Positions 35,092-43,726 of a stretch of 52,286 bases of DNA are shown here, piece after piece; within the stretch, counting starts at the first letter, position 1; each line of letters opens with the position of its first letter. The notes beneath the pieces were generated by a model that saw only the letters and a program-made list of their open reading frames with translations, made no database searches and had not been told where the DNA came from. This DNA is from an uncultured Sphingosinicella sp. (GTDB lineage Bacteria; Pseudomonadota; Alphaproteobacteria; Sphingomonadales; Sphingomonadaceae), in the NCBI GenBank assembly GCA_946886275.1, contig CAMPIH010000002.1:1-52286 (forward strand), given 5' to 3'. The position numbers were made by a program, and so were the translations under genes.

Positions 35092-36083
35092 TGCGTGTCG
35101 TTTCGGGAATCCAGCCGACGGGCAATCTGCACCTCGGCAATTATCTCGGCGCCATCCGACGCTGGGTCAAAATGCAGGACGAGGCGGAATGCCTGATCTT
35201 CCTCGCCGATCTTCACGCCGTCACGGTCTATAACGATCCTGACGAGCTGCGCTCGAACATCAACGGCATGGCCGCCGCTTTGATCGCCTGCGGCATCGAT
35301 CCCGGCAAGGTCGTGCTGTTCAATCACGCCCGGGTGCCCGCCCATCCCGAAATGGCCTGGCTGCTGAGCTGCACGGCCCGGATCGGCTGGCTCAACCGAA
35401 TGACCCAGTTCAAGGAGAAGTCGGGCAAGAACCGGGAGGGCGTCAGCGTCGGCCTTTATGCTTATCCGATCCTCCAGGCGGCGGACGTTCTCCTGTATCA
35501 GGCCACTCATGTTCCGGTCGGCGAGGACCAGAAGCAGCATGTCGAGCTGATCCGCGACATCGCGACCAAGTTCAACACCGACTACAAGGTCGATCTCTTC
35601 ACTCTGCCCGAGCCGCAGATCGGCGAGTCGGCCGCCCGGATCATGTCGCTTCGCGACGGCATGGCGAAGATGTCGAAATCCGATCCGTCCGACATGAGCC
35701 GTATCAACCTGACCGACGATAGCGACATGATCGCCCAGAAGGTCCGCAAGGCGAAGACGGATGCTGAGCCGCTCCCCGACAGTTTCGACTCGCTTCAGGG
35801 GCGGCCCGAGGCCCGCAATCTCGTCGCGATCTTCGCCGCCCTGACCGACCAGTCGCCGCAGGCGGTCACCGAGTCGTTCGCGGGTCAGGGCTTCGGCGCC
35901 TTCAAGCCGGCACTGGCCGAGCTTCTGGTCGAGACGCTGGCACCGATCCGGGATCGCCTCGAGAGTCTTCGCGCTGCCCCGGACGAGCTCGAGAACATCC
36001 TCGCCGCCGGCTCCGCCAAGGCCGCCGAAATCGCCGCTCCGACCCTCGAGGGAGCCTATCGCGCGCTCGGCCTTCCGCGCTGA
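35091..36083 (+). CDS. trpS: tryptophan--tRNA ligase
   Basis: TrpS charges tRNA-Trp. The 330-residue class I synthetase has the HIGH-type 'PTGNLHLGNYLGAI', the 'DLHAVT' segment and the KMSKS loop 'MAKMSKSDPSD'. The ATG follows the murJ stop with a one-base overlap. The Trp synthesis genes expected near pyrF/accD are absent from this window, and this enzyme does not need them. Confidence 0.97.
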   Translation: MRVVSGIQPTGNLHLGNYLGAIRRWVKMQDEAECLIFLADLHAVTVYNDPDELRSNINGMAAALIACGIDPGKVVLFNHARVPAHPEMAWLLSCTARIGWLNRMTQFKEKSGKNREGVSVGLYAYPILQAADVLLYQATHVPVGEDQKQHVELIRDIATKFNTDYKVDLFTLPEPQIGESAARIMSLRDGMAKMSKSDPSDMSRINLTDDSDMIAQKVRKAKTDAEPLPDSFDSLQGRPEARNLVAIFAALTDQSPQAVTESFAGQGFGAFKPALAELLVETLAPIRDRLESLRAAPDELENILAAGSAKAAEIAAPTLEGAYRALGLPR

Positions 36084-36114
36084 AAACGGCTTTAATCCGC
36101 CGTTCAGCGGCCTT

Positions 36115-36143
36115 TTGCCAAAACGGCCAAGTTGTTCTATATA
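36115..36143 (+). promoter_or_regulatory. candidate sigma-70 promoter for the DUF4136 lipoprotein gene
   Basis: TTGCCA at 36115-36120 (5 of 6), a 17-base spacer, and TATATA at 36138-36143 (4 of 6 to TATAAT). This would start transcription near 36150, about 50 bases before the ATG at 36200. An AT-rich stretch in a GC-rich gap adds support. It is the best-looking promoter in the window by eye. Confidence 0.45.
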
Positions 36144-36199
36144 CGGGATAAAGCTTTGGTCATTTCGGCCGGAGCTCAGTGCGTTGAAAGGCCTGTATC

Positions 36200-36859
36200 A
36201 TGTCTCTCAGAAAAAGGATTCTGGCGCTCGCAGCGCCGGCTGCTCTGCTTGCCCTCAGCGCCTGCGCCACCGGCTTTCCGGCCCAGGTGCAGCGTTTCCA
36301 GGCGATGCCCGCTCCGCAGGGGCAGAGCTTCTTCGTCCAGGCGGCCGATCCCGACAAAAGGGGCGGTCTGGAATTCTCGCAATATGCCGATCTCGTTCGC
36401 CGGCACCTGGTTGCCCAGGGTTATTCCGAGGCGCCGTCGGCTCAGCAGGCGACGATGCTCGTGAACCTCGATTACGGCGTCGATCAGGGCCGCGACCGGG
36501 TCGCTTATTATCCCAACCCCTGGGGCCCGCGCTTCGGCTTCCATCCTTATTATAGCCGCTTCGGCTATTTCGGACGTCGCCACTCGCCCTTCTACTGGGG
36601 CTGGCACGATCCCTTCTTCAACGACCCCTTCTATGACGATGTCCGGGTCTACACCGTCTATACGAGCTATCTCGACATGGACATCCGCCGCACCGCGGAC
36701 GGTCAGGCGTTGTTCGAAGGTCTCGCCCAGGCACGCTCCCGGACCGACGATCTGCCCGAGCTGGTGCCGAACCTGGTCGAGGCCATGTTCACCAACTTCC
36801 CCGGCAATAGCGGCGAGACCGTCCGGATCACCGTCGCTCCCGAGCGCGGCCGGCGATAG
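36200..36859 (+). CDS. DUF4136-type lipoprotein
   Basis: The 219-residue precursor has a lipobox LSAC (about residues 19-22), so it becomes an outer- or inner-membrane lipoprotein. A DUF4136-like domain follows, built of a beta/alpha unit ('FFVQAADPDKRGGLEFSQYADLVRRHLVAQGY') and later 'MDIRRTADGQALFEGLAQARS'. Residues about 95-160 are unusually rich in Tyr, Phe, Trp, His and Pro. The biochemical role of this family is unknown. A strong terminator follows the stop. Confidence 0.82.
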   Translation: MSLRKRILALAAPAALLALSACATGFPAQVQRFQAMPAPQGQSFFVQAADPDKRGGLEFSQYADLVRRHLVAQGYSEAPSAQQATMLVNLDYGVDQGRDRVAYYPNPWGPRFGFHPYYSRFGYFGRRHSPFYWGWHDPFFNDPFYDDVRVYTVYTSYLDMDIRRTADGQALFEGLAQARSRTDDLPELVPNLVEAMFTNFPGNSGETVRITVAPERGRR

Positions 36860-36880
36860 AAGAACTGAACCTATGACCTT

Positions 36881-36914
36881 GAAGAGGGCCGGGAAACCGG
36901 CCCTCTTCTTCCTT
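36881..36914 (+). terminator. Rho-independent terminator after the DUF4136 gene
   Basis: A perfect 12-bp stem (36881-36892 with 36897-36908) closes a GAAA loop and is followed by a T-rich stretch (TTCCTT). It lies 21 bases after the lipoprotein stop codon. The long perfect GC-rich stem makes this a confident terminator, and it isolates the next small gene. Confidence 0.85.
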
Positions 36915-36947
36915 GTTCCGCCGTCCCTCGAAGCCACTGCCGCAACC

Positions 36948-36978
36948 GTTTGAAACCGAATGCGTTCTTGTTTCAAAC
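36948..36978. promoter_or_regulatory. 9-bp perfect inverted repeat before the 55-residue gene
   Basis: GTTTGAAAC at 36948-36956 is mirrored by GTTTCAAAC at 36970-36978, with a 13-base spacer; the two centres are 22 bases apart, about two helical turns. It sits 5 bases before the ribosome site of the small gene. It may be an operator for a dimeric regulator or a leader hairpin. Overlapping it is GCAAC-N16-CGTT (36942-36966), one mismatch from an EcfG promoter. Confidence 0.5.
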
Positions 36979-36995
36979 CAGCCGAGGAGGTGAGT

Positions 36996-37163
36996 ATGTC
37001 GACTTCTCCCCGGCGCTTCATCATCGCCGCCCCGCCCAGCGCGACGGCGTGGATCGGAGAAGCTTTGGCCCGTGCGTTCGGGCGTCCGGAACGTATCCCG
37101 GAGGCTCTGGCAAGGCTGATCGAGCGACTTGATCTGGTCGCTATGAGGAACCGCCGAAACTAG
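36996..37163 (+). CDS. 55-residue protein of unknown function
   Basis: A strong Shine-Dalgarno (GAGGAGGTGA, 36984-36993) precedes the ATG. The product is a short, basic, probably helical protein (about residues 15-48 amphipathic, 'AWIGEALARAFGRPERIPEAL'), ending in 'RNRRN'. I do not recognise a family. It stands alone between two strong terminators, has its own inverted repeat and a possible stress promoter, so it is a self-contained unit. Longer frames from 36950 or 36960 add residues before the ribosome site and are rejected. It is convergent with dnaA. Confidence 0.6.
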   Translation: MSTSPRRFIIAAPPSATAWIGEALARAFGRPERIPEALARLIERLDLVAMRNRRN

Positions 37164-37165
37164 GC

Positions 37166-37197
37166 GAAGGGGAGAGCGAGCAATCGCTCTCCCCTTC
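37166..37197. terminator. terminator hairpin between the 55-residue gene and dnaA
   Basis: A perfect 14-bp stem (37166-37179 with 37184-37197) closes a GCAA loop. It starts 3 bases after the stop of the small gene and ends 17 bases before the dnaA stop on the other strand, so it can end transcripts from both sides. The T-tract is weak on the plus strand. Confidence 0.75.
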
Positions 37198-37214
37198 CTG
37201 CATTCGGCAAGGAC

Positions 37215-38630
37215 TTAGCTCTCGAGCTGGCGGGTCAGCAGCCGGATGTCGGAATCGAGCTCCGGGTCCTGGGCGCGCAGCTTCTCGATCTGCCGAACGG
37301 CGTGGATCACCGTCGTATGATCGCGTCCGCCGAAGCGGCGGCCGATTTCCGGAAGCGAGCGCGGCGTCAGCTGCTTCGACAGATACATCGCGACCTGCCG
37401 TGGCCGGGCGACCTCGCGGGCGCGGCGAGCGCTCGTCATCTCGGCCTTGCGGATCCGATAATGGTCGGAAACGCGGGTCTGGATCTCGTCGATCGAGATC
37501 CGGCGCTGGTTCGCTCGAAGGATGTTGGCGAGAACTTCGCCGACGAATTCCAGGTCGATCGCCCGGTTCTGCATCATCGCATAAGCGGCGATCCGGTTGA
37601 GCGCCCCCTCAAGCTCGCGAACGTTGGAGCTGATCCGCTTGGCGAGGAACATGATGACATCGTCGGGCAGGCTGACGTCGGGGAGCTGCTCGAGCTTCTT
37701 GGTGATGATGTTGAGACGAAGCTCGAGATCGGCGGCGTTGATGTCCGCGACCAGGCCCCAGCTCAATCGCGACAGGATTCGCGGCTCGATCCCGTCCAGG
37801 TCCTGCGGCGCGCGATCGGAGCTGATCGCGAGCCGCCGGCCGGCGGAGATGATCTCGTTCATCGTGTGGAAGAATTCTTCCTGGGTCGATTCCTTGCCGG
37901 CGATGAACTGGACGTCGTCGATCATCAGCAGGTCGGCCGAGCGAAGCTGCTGCTTGAACTGGATCGTCTCGTTGGCGCGAAGCGCGGCGACGAACTCGAC
38001 CATGAACTTTTCGGCCGACATGTAGATGATCTTCGCCCGCGGGCGCAGCCGATGGAATTCGTGACCGATGGCGTGGAGCAGGTGAGTCTTGCCGCGCCCG
38101 GTGCCGCCATGGATGAACAGCGGGTTGAAGGCGACCTTGTCGGCGGTCGCGAGAGTGCGGGCGGCATTGAAGGCTACTTCATTGGCCTTGCCGATGACGA
38201 AATTCTCGAACCGGTAGCGGGGCTCGAGCGCGACCGAATAGAGGCCGGCCGCCTGCCGAGCCGCCTCCGGCTCCGGCTTGTTCGCCGGCGCCGGTATCTC
38301 GACGATCGCGGCGGTCCGCGGGGCGGCCGGGCCGACTCCGATGCGGATCTGGCGAACTTCGGGCATGCGGGCGCGCCAGGCGAGCGCGAGCCGCTCGGAG
38401 AAATGGGTCTGGACCCAGTCGGCCATGAACTGGGACGGAAGCTCGAGCCGAAGGATGCCGGTTTCCGAATCGAATCCGCCGAGCGCGATCGGGCGCAGCC
38501 AGCCATCGAAGGTGCGGGCGCCGCAATCGCGGCGCAGATTGCTGCGAATCGATTCCCAAGCCGTCGCGACCAGGTCGGAACTTCTCGCCTCGGACCCTGT
38601 CATCGTGCCTTTGGCCGGCGTCTGAACCAC
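37215..38630 (-). CDS. dnaA: chromosomal replication initiator protein DnaA
   Basis: DnaA opens the replication origin. The 471-residue protein has domain I ('VATAWESIRSNLRRDCGARTF'), a Pro/Ala-rich linker, the AAA core with 'FIHGGTGRGKTHLLHAI' (Walker A) and 'LLMIDDVQFIAGKESTQEEFFHTMN', and the C-terminal DNA-binding domain with 'RFGGRDHTTVIHAVRQIEKL'. The start is uncertain: GTG 38630 has AGGGGG 7 bases upstream, while ATG 38603 has only AAAGG 4 bases upstream but gives an N-terminus more like relatives. Both read the same domains. Confidence 0.94.
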   Translation of the reverse strand: MVQTPAKGTMTGSEARSSDLVATAWESIRSNLRRDCGARTFDGWLRPIALGGFDSETGILRLELPSQFMADWVQTHFSERLALAWRARMPEVRQIRIGVGPAAPRTAAIVEIPAPANKPEPEAARQAAGLYSVALEPRYRFENFVIGKANEVAFNAARTLATADKVAFNPLFIHGGTGRGKTHLLHAIGHEFHRLRPRAKIIYMSAEKFMVEFVAALRANETIQFKQQLRSADLLMIDDVQFIAGKESTQEEFFHTMNEIISAGRRLAISSDRAPQDLDGIEPRILSRLSWGLVADINAADLELRLNIITKKLEQLPDVSLPDDVIMFLAKRISSNVRELEGALNRIAAYAMMQNRAIDLEFVGEVLANILRANQRRISIDEIQTRVSDHYRIRKAEMTSARRAREVARPRQVAMYLSKQLTPRSLPEIGRRFGGRDHTTVIHAVRQIEKLRAQDPELDSDIRLLTRQLES

Positions 38631-39036
38631 GCGAGCACCCCCTTGATCCTCATGCCGCCGAAGCGGCCATTTTATCGACGCAAAACTTCCCCGCGCGGCG
38701 AATCACCCCCCGGCAAGCCGCTTTCGACTGTTATTTTGCTGTGCGTCCGGCTGGAGATTCGGCCTGCCGGAAAGGCTGTTTTAGGAACGGCGGAGGATCG
38801 CGATCAAGGGTAAAAAATTTGTCACAGTCAAATAAAGCCACTTGACCCGCCGAAAAGCGCAGAACTGCGTTAGATTAATTTGAATATTGTATAAAATCAG
38901 TGATTTAGTGATGTTACTGCCCCGCAACATTCCGCGAATCGGCGGAAACCCTAGGGAATTGAGAGTCCCGTTCGCAGACACGAAAAAACCCGCCGGGATC
39001 GCCGGCGGGTTCATATTTCGTTGCGTTGGCAGAGCC
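38631..39036. other. AT-rich intergenic region between rpsT and dnaA
   Basis: These 406 bases hold no credible gene. About 38805-38930 is markedly AT-rich compared with the rest of the window, including TAAAAAATTTG, TTAGATTAATTTGAATATTG and repeated GTGAT units. Three GANTC (CcrM methylation) sites lie at 38700, 38756 and 38936. No clear DnaA boxes (TTATNCACA) were found, so it is not shown to be an origin. It must carry the dnaA promoter; the rpsT terminator is at its right end. Confidence 0.6.
38983..39011 (-). terminator. Rho-independent terminator of rpsT
   Basis: Read on the minus strand, a 10-bp stem (39002-39011 with 38987-38996) with a short GATC-type loop is followed by a run of six T (38983-38988 as A on the plus strand). 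It lies just after the rpsT stop. This is a textbook intrinsic terminator, and it stops rpsT transcription before the dnaA region. Confidence 0.85.
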
Positions 39037-39300
39037 CTAGCCGAGGGTGGTCAACCGACGGGTCAAGCGCGAGAGCTTACGCGAAGCGGTATTCTTGTGA
39101 AGAACGCCCTTGGAAACGCCGCGGGCCAGTTCCGGCTGGACGCGCTGCAGCGCAGCGCGGGCACCGTCCTTGTCGCCGGCGGCGAGGGCCGATTCGACCT
39201 GCTTCACGAACGTGCGGATGCGGCTGACTCGGGCGCCGTTGATCTCGGCGCGGCGGGCGTTGCGGCGGATACGTTTCTTTGCTTGCGGCGTGTTCGCCAT
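39037..39300 (-). CDS. rpsT: 30S ribosomal protein S20
   Basis: S20 is an 87-residue basic protein, mostly helical, binding 16S rRNA early in small-subunit assembly. '[21 protein letters not shown]' and '[19 protein letters not shown]' are the family signatures. It is next to dnaA and mutM, an order typical of alphaproteobacteria. An intrinsic terminator follows. Confidence 0.97.
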   Translation of the reverse strand: MANTPQAKKRIRRNARRAEINGARVSRIRTFVKQVESALAAGDKDGARAALQRVQPELARGVSKGVLHKNTASRKLSRLTRRLTTLG

Positions 39301-39402
39301 CTTCGTGCCTCGTCGTCTGAAATGAAAAGGGCGCGGCTTGGCCGCACCCGCTCAACGGCGCCATCTAAGGAGAGAGCCGCTTCGGGTCAAGCGGTAGCGG
39401 CT

Positions 39403-40218
39403 CTATCGCTGGCATTTTGAACAGTAAAAGGTGGAGCGCCCCCCGTCGACCCGCCGGGCCACCGGCGCCGAGCAAAGCGGGCACGGCTCGCCCTCACGGC
39501 CATAGACCCGCCATTTCGACGAGAAGTAGCCGAGCTCGCCGTCCGGCCGCACATAGTTGCGAAGCGAAGATCCGCCCGCTTCGATCGCCTCCAGAAGCAC
39601 CGTCTTGATCGACTCGGCGAGGCGATCGAGCCGGCCCTTCGAGATCGCGCCCCCTCCCCGCCCCGGCGCAATCCCCGCCACATGGAGGGCGTCGCAGACA
39701 TAGATGTTGCCGAGGCCCGCAACGAGCCGTTGATCGAGCAAGAGGGCCTTGATCGGCGCCGTCCGGCCACGGAGCGCCTGCTTCAAATAGAGCCCGTCGA
39801 AATCGTCGCGGAGCGGCTCCGGTCCCATCCTGGCAAAGGGTTCCGACTGCTCGAGCGAATCAGTTCGGAGCAGGTCCACGCTGCCGAATCGGCGCGGATC
39901 GTTGAGGCTCAGGCGGCGCCCCTCGTCGGTCTCGATCAGGACATGATCATGCTTTCCGACCACGGCCGGGTCGATCCGCCAGCTGCCCGACATGCCGAGA
40001 TGGAAGACCATCGTGTCGCCGCGGTCGGTCCCGATCAGGCCATATTTGGCACGCCGCGAAAGGTCGATGACCTTCGCCCCCGTCAGGCGTTGCCGAAGAT
40101 CGACGGGAAAGGGTCGGCGCAGGTCGGCGCGGCGAAGCTCGATCGAAGCGATCCGCCGGCCTTCCAGCACCGGCGCCAATCCGCGCACGGTCGTTTCAAC
40201 CTCGGGCAACTCAGGCAT
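39403..40218 (-). CDS. mutM: formamidopyrimidine-DNA glycosylase (MutM/Fpg)
   Basis: MutM removes 8-oxoguanine and FapyG and cuts the abasic site. The 271-residue protein starts with 'PELPEVETTVRGL' (catalytic Pro2 and Glu3 after Met removal), has 'GLGNIYVCDALH' (helix-two-turn-helix), and ends in a four-cysteine zinc finger (CPLC and CSKC). It is divergent from ubiE, with about 60 bases between the two starts. Confidence 0.96.
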   Translation of the reverse strand: MPELPEVETTVRGLAPVLEGRRIASIELRRADLRRPFPVDLRQRLTGAKVIDLSRRAKYGLIGTDRGDTMVFHLGMSGSWRIDPAVVGKHDHVLIETDEGRRLSLNDPRRFGSVDLLRTDSLEQSEPFARMGPEPLRDDFDGLYLKQALRGRTAPIKALLLDQRLVAGLGNIYVCDALHVAGIAPGRGGGAISKGRLDRLAESIKTVLLEAIEAGGSSLRNYVRPDGELGYFSSKWRVYGREGEPCPLCSAPVARRVDGGRSTFYCSKCQR

Positions 40219-40276
40219 GGTCTGCTGGTTTTAGGGGCGTGCACATTCGAACCCACCCCTGCTAGAGGCCGGACCG

Positions 40277-41005
40277 ATGGACAAGGTTTCTTTCGGCCAC
40301 GAGGACGTCGAGCCTCAGGAAAAGACGCGCCGGGTGCGCGGCGTCTTCTCCAGTGTCGCTTCCCGCTACGACCTGATGAACGATGTCATGTCGGGCGGCC
40401 TCCACCGGCTCTGGAAGGACGAGTTCGTTCGCCGGGTGCGGCCTCACAAGGGCGAAAAGATCCTCGACATGGCCGGGGGCACCGGCGACGTCGCGTTCCG
40501 GATCGCGCGCCGAGGCGCCGAAGTGACGGTGGCCGACATCAATCCCGACATGCTTGCGGTCGGGGTGGAGCGGGCCAGGCAGCGCGGTTTCGACGGACTC
40601 GTCTGGGCCGAGGAGAATGCCGAAAGCCTTTCTTTTCCCGACTCCGCTTTCGACGCCTACACGATCGCCTTCGGGATCAGGAACGTCACCGACATCGACC
40701 GCGCGCTCGCCGAGGCCCATCGAGTGCTGAAAACCGGCGGCCGATACTTCTGCCTCGAATTCTCGCAGACCCGCTGGCCCGGCTTCAGCACCGCCTATCG
40801 CCGCTACAGCCGCCATGTCGTGCCTCGACTCGGCCGCCTCTTCGCTGGTGATCCGGACAGCTACCGTTATCTCGTCGAATCGATCGAGCGATTCCCCGAC
40901 ATGGCAGCCTTCGCGAAGCGGATCGAACAAGCGGGCTTCCGTCGGGTGCGCGCCGAGCCGATTCTCGGCGGCCTTGTCGCCATCCATAGCGGCTGGAAGA
41001 TTTGA
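40277..41005 (+). CDS. ubiE: ubiquinone/menaquinone C-methyltransferase UbiE
   Basis: UbiE C-methylates the quinone ring precursor using SAM. The 242-residue protein has the N-terminal 'VRGVFSSVASRYDLMNDVMS', the SAM motif 'LDMAGGTGDVAFRIARRG' and 'YTIAFGIRNVTDIDRALAEAHRVLKTGG', all typical. Its stop overlaps the TTG start of ubiB (TTGA). It opens an ubiE-ubiB-coaBC-dut operon. Confidence 0.95.
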   Translation: MDKVSFGHEDVEPQEKTRRVRGVFSSVASRYDLMNDVMSGGLHRLWKDEFVRRVRPHKGEKILDMAGGTGDVAFRIARRGAEVTVADINPDMLAVGVERARQRGFDGLVWAEENAESLSFPDSAFDAYTIAFGIRNVTDIDRALAEAHRVLKTGGRYFCLEFSQTRWPGFSTAYRRYSRHVVPRLGRLFAGDPDSYRYLVESIERFPDMAAFAKRIEQAGFRRVRAEPILGGLVAIHSGWKI

Positions 41006-42534
41006 CCCACCCGGCGGTCCATGTCTGGCGGCTTCTGAAATGGGGCCGTGTGCTCGCTCGGCACGGCGCGCTTCGCGGAATCGAGCGCGACGTGAACACG
41101 CCGCCGCCGGTTCGGAGGCTCGCTCGGATCGCCCGCTTCGGCGCCACCATTCCTAAAATCCCCACTTATGCCGAGGCCTTTCAGGAGATCGGACCGGCAG
41201 CGATCAAGTTCGGTCAGGCCCTGGCGACCCGCCCCGATCTGGTCGGCGAGGAGGCGGCTCGCGACCTGACCCGGCTTCAGGACAGCCTGCCGCCGGCCCC
41301 GTTCGCGGAGATCAAGGCGGCGATCGAGCAGGGTCTCGAAAAGCCGATCGAGGAGTTGTTCAGCGAAATCGACCCGGAGCCGGTCGGCGCCGCGTCGATC
41401 GCACAGGTCCACAGGGCGGTGACGACGGACGGGCGGCTGGTCGCCGTGAAGGTGCTCAGACCGAATATCGAGGAGGATTTCGCCCGGGCGCTCGACACCT
41501 ACGAATGGGCCGCCGCGCAGGTCGAATTCATGGGCGGCGAAGCGGCACGGCTCAGGCCGCGGCTCGTGGTCGCGACCTTCCGCCAATGGACCAACCGCGA
41601 GCTCGATCTTCGCCACGAGGCCGCCTCGGCGTCCGAGCTTCGTGAAAATCTGGTCGCCGAAGCCGGCTTCTTCGTCCCTCAGATCGACTGGACCCGGACT
41701 TCACGGCGGGTCCTGACGCTGGAGTGGATCGACGGCATCAAGCTCACCGACCGGGACGCGCTGATCGCCGCCGGCCACGATCTTCGGGAGCTGGCCGCCA
41801 CCCTGGTCCGTGCCTTTCTTCGCCAGGCGGTGGTCGACGGCTTCTTCCACGCCGATCTTCACCAGGGCAATCTGTTCGCTCTGCCCGACGGCCGGCTCGC
41901 CGCGATCGACTTCGGAATCATGGGGCGGATTGACCGCCAGGCGAGGGTCTGGCTGGCCGAGATCCTCTATGGCCTCATCACCGCCAATTACCGTCGGGTC
42001 GCCGAAATCCATTTCGAGGCACAATATGTGCCGCCCCACCACGACATCGATGAATTCGCCACCGCTCTTCGCGCCGTCGGCGAGCCGATCAGGGGCCTTC
42101 CGGTCAAGGACATCTCGATCGCCCAGATGCTCGACGGCCTGTTCAAGATCACGCGCGATTTCGACATGCCGACCCAACCTCACCTCCTGCTTCTGCAGAA
42201 GACGATGGTGATGGAGGAAGGTGTCGCCACTACACTCGATCCGGACATCAACATGTGGGAGACCGCGGAGCCGTTCCTTCGGGAATGGGTGCGCGGCGAG
42301 CTCGGCCCGGAGGCGCGGCTTGCGGACGAACTGGTCCGCAATTTCAGGACCTTGCGCAAATTGCCCGAGCTCATCCGCCGGATCGACTATTATTATCCGC
42401 CGCCAGGTGCGGCGCCGCCGACGCCACCTCTGCCCGAGATCGCGATCGTCCGGCCGCACCGATACGGCCTGTTCGCGATCACGGCATTCGTTTCGGCGGC
42501 GGCTGGCGCGGCCGCGGTTTGGCTCCTACTTTGA
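41002..42534 (+). CDS. ubiB: UbiB-family atypical kinase for ubiquinone synthesis
   Basis: UbiB is an atypical protein-kinase-like (ABC1/ADCK) protein needed for ubiquinone production. The 510-residue protein has the 'KFGQALATRPDLV' KxGQ motif, 'ASIAQVHRA', 'VAVKVLRP', the catalytic 'HADLHQGNLF' and 'IDFGIMGR', and two C-terminal membrane segments. The start is a TTG at 41002 that overlaps the ubiE stop. In E. coli ubiE and ubiB are also neighbours. Confidence 0.93.
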   Translation: MTHPAVHVWRLLKWGRVLARHGALRGIERDVNTPPPVRRLARIARFGATIPKIPTYAEAFQEIGPAAIKFGQALATRPDLVGEEAARDLTRLQDSLPPAPFAEIKAAIEQGLEKPIEELFSEIDPEPVGAASIAQVHRAVTTDGRLVAVKVLRPNIEEDFARALDTYEWAAAQVEFMGGEAARLRPRLVVATFRQWTNRELDLRHEAASASELRENLVAEAGFFVPQIDWTRTSRRVLTLEWIDGIKLTDRDALIAAGHDLRELAATLVRAFLRQAVVDGFFHADLHQGNLFALPDGRLAAIDFGIMGRIDRQARVWLAEILYGLITANYRRVAEIHFEAQYVPPHHDIDEFATALRAVGEPIRGLPVKDISIAQMLDGLFKITRDFDMPTQPHLLLLQKTMVMEEGVATTLDPDINMWETAEPFLREWVRGELGPEARLADELVRNFRTLRKLPELIRRIDYYYPPPGAAPPTPPLPEIAIVRPHRYGLFAITAFVSAAAGAAAVWLLL

Positions 42535-42538
42535 GCGC

Positions 42539-43726
42539 ATGCGGGGCAAGAGGATCCTCCTGATCGTCGGCGGCGGCATCGCCGCCTACAAGGCGTGCGA
42601 GCTCGTCAGGCTGATCCGCAAAAGCGGTGGCAGCGTTCGCTGCGTGCTCACCGACGGCGGCGCGCAGTTCGTCACGCCGATGATCCTCGCCGCCTTGTCG
42701 GAGCAGCCGGTCCATACCAGCCTGTGGGACCTCAAGGACGAGGTCGAGATGGGCCATATCCAGCTATCCCGGGAAGCGGACCTCGTCGTCGTCTGCCCGG
42801 CGACGGCCGATCTGCTGGCGAAGATGGCGGCGGGAATCGCCGACGATCTTGCCACGACCCTGCTACTGGCGACCGACAAGAAGGTCCTCGCCTGTCCGGC
42901 GATGAACGTCCGGATGTGGCAGCATGCCGCCACCGTCCGCAACGTGGCGCGGCTTCGCGAGGACGGCATCGTCGTCGTCGAGCCCGACGAAGGCGAAATG
43001 GCGTGCGGCGAATATGGGCCTGGCCGGCTTCCCGAGCCTGACCGGATCCTGGCGGCGATCCGCCGCGTGCTGGCCGGCAAGGGCCCGCTTTCCGGCAAAC
43101 ATGTCATCGTCACCGCAGGACCGACTCACGAGCCGATCGACCCGGTGCGGGTGCTCGCCAACCGCTCGTCGGGAAAGCAGGGTTTCGCCATCGCCGAGGC
43201 ACTGGCCGAGCTCGGCGGACGGGTGACCCTGGTGGCGGGGCCGGTCGCTTTGCCCACCCCGGCGGGAGTCGACCGGATCGACGTCGAGTCGGCGGTGGAA
43301 ATGAAGGCGGCGGTGGAAAAAGCCTTGCCGGCCGATGCCGCGGTGATGGTCGCAGCGGTCGCCGACTGGCGGGTCGAGGCCGCCGCGGCCAAGCTCAAGA
43401 AGGGGGCCGGGCCGCCCCAGCTCAGCTGGCACGCCAATCCCGACATCCTGGCGGAGCTCGGTCAAAGCCCGGCCAGGCCGAAGCTCCTCGTCGGCTTCGC
43501 GGCCGAAACCGGTGACGTGATACGGATCGCCACCGAGAAACGCGAGGCCAAGAAGTGCGACTGGATCGTCGCCAACGACGTCTCCGGCGATGTCATGGGC
43601 GGCGATTCCAATCAGGTCCATCTCGTCACCGAGGAGGGCGTGGAAAGCTGGGAGCGGGCGCCAAAGCGGGAAGTGGCCCGGCAGCTGGCGGACCGCATCG
43701 CGACCCGACTCGAACAGGAGAAATGA
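42539..43726 (+). CDS. coaBC: bifunctional phosphopantothenoylcysteine decarboxylase/synthetase
   Basis: CoaBC makes 4'-phosphopantetheine in coenzyme A synthesis, using cysteine. The 395-residue protein has the CoaC part ('[16 protein letters not shown]', '[24 protein letters not shown]', 'PAMNVRMW') and the CoaB part ('[24 protein letters not shown]'). The start is the ATG at 42539, 5 bases after the ubiB stop. It ends just before dut. Confidence 0.95.
   Translation: MRGKRILLIVGGGIAAYKACELVRLIRKSGGSVRCVLTDGGAQFVTPMILAALSEQPVHTSLWDLKDEVEMGHIQLSREADLVVVCPATADLLAKMAAGIADDLATTLLLATDKKVLACPAMNVRMWQHAATVRNVARLREDGIVVVEPDEGEMACGEYGPGRLPEPDRILAAIRRVLAGKGPLSGKHVIVTAGPTHEPIDPVRVLANRSSGKQGFAIAEALAELGGRVTLVAGPVALPTPAGVDRIDVESAVEMKAAVEKALPADAAVMVAAVADWRVEAAAAKLKKGAGPPQLSWHANPDILAELGQSPARPKLLVGFAAETGDVIRIATEKREAKKCDWIVANDVSGDVMGGDSNQVHLVTEEGVESWERAPKREVARQLADRIATRLEQEK

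Noticed and set aside
36084..36125. Terminator after trpS
   Set aside because: Several small GC stems (4-6 bp) are possible but none is followed by a clear T-tract. The promoter-like sequence there explains the AT-rich part.
38781..39014. 77-codon minus-strand frame in the AT-rich dnaA-rpsT gap
   Set aside because: It crosses the rpsT terminator, has no ribosome site and its composition follows the AT-rich DNA rather than a protein.
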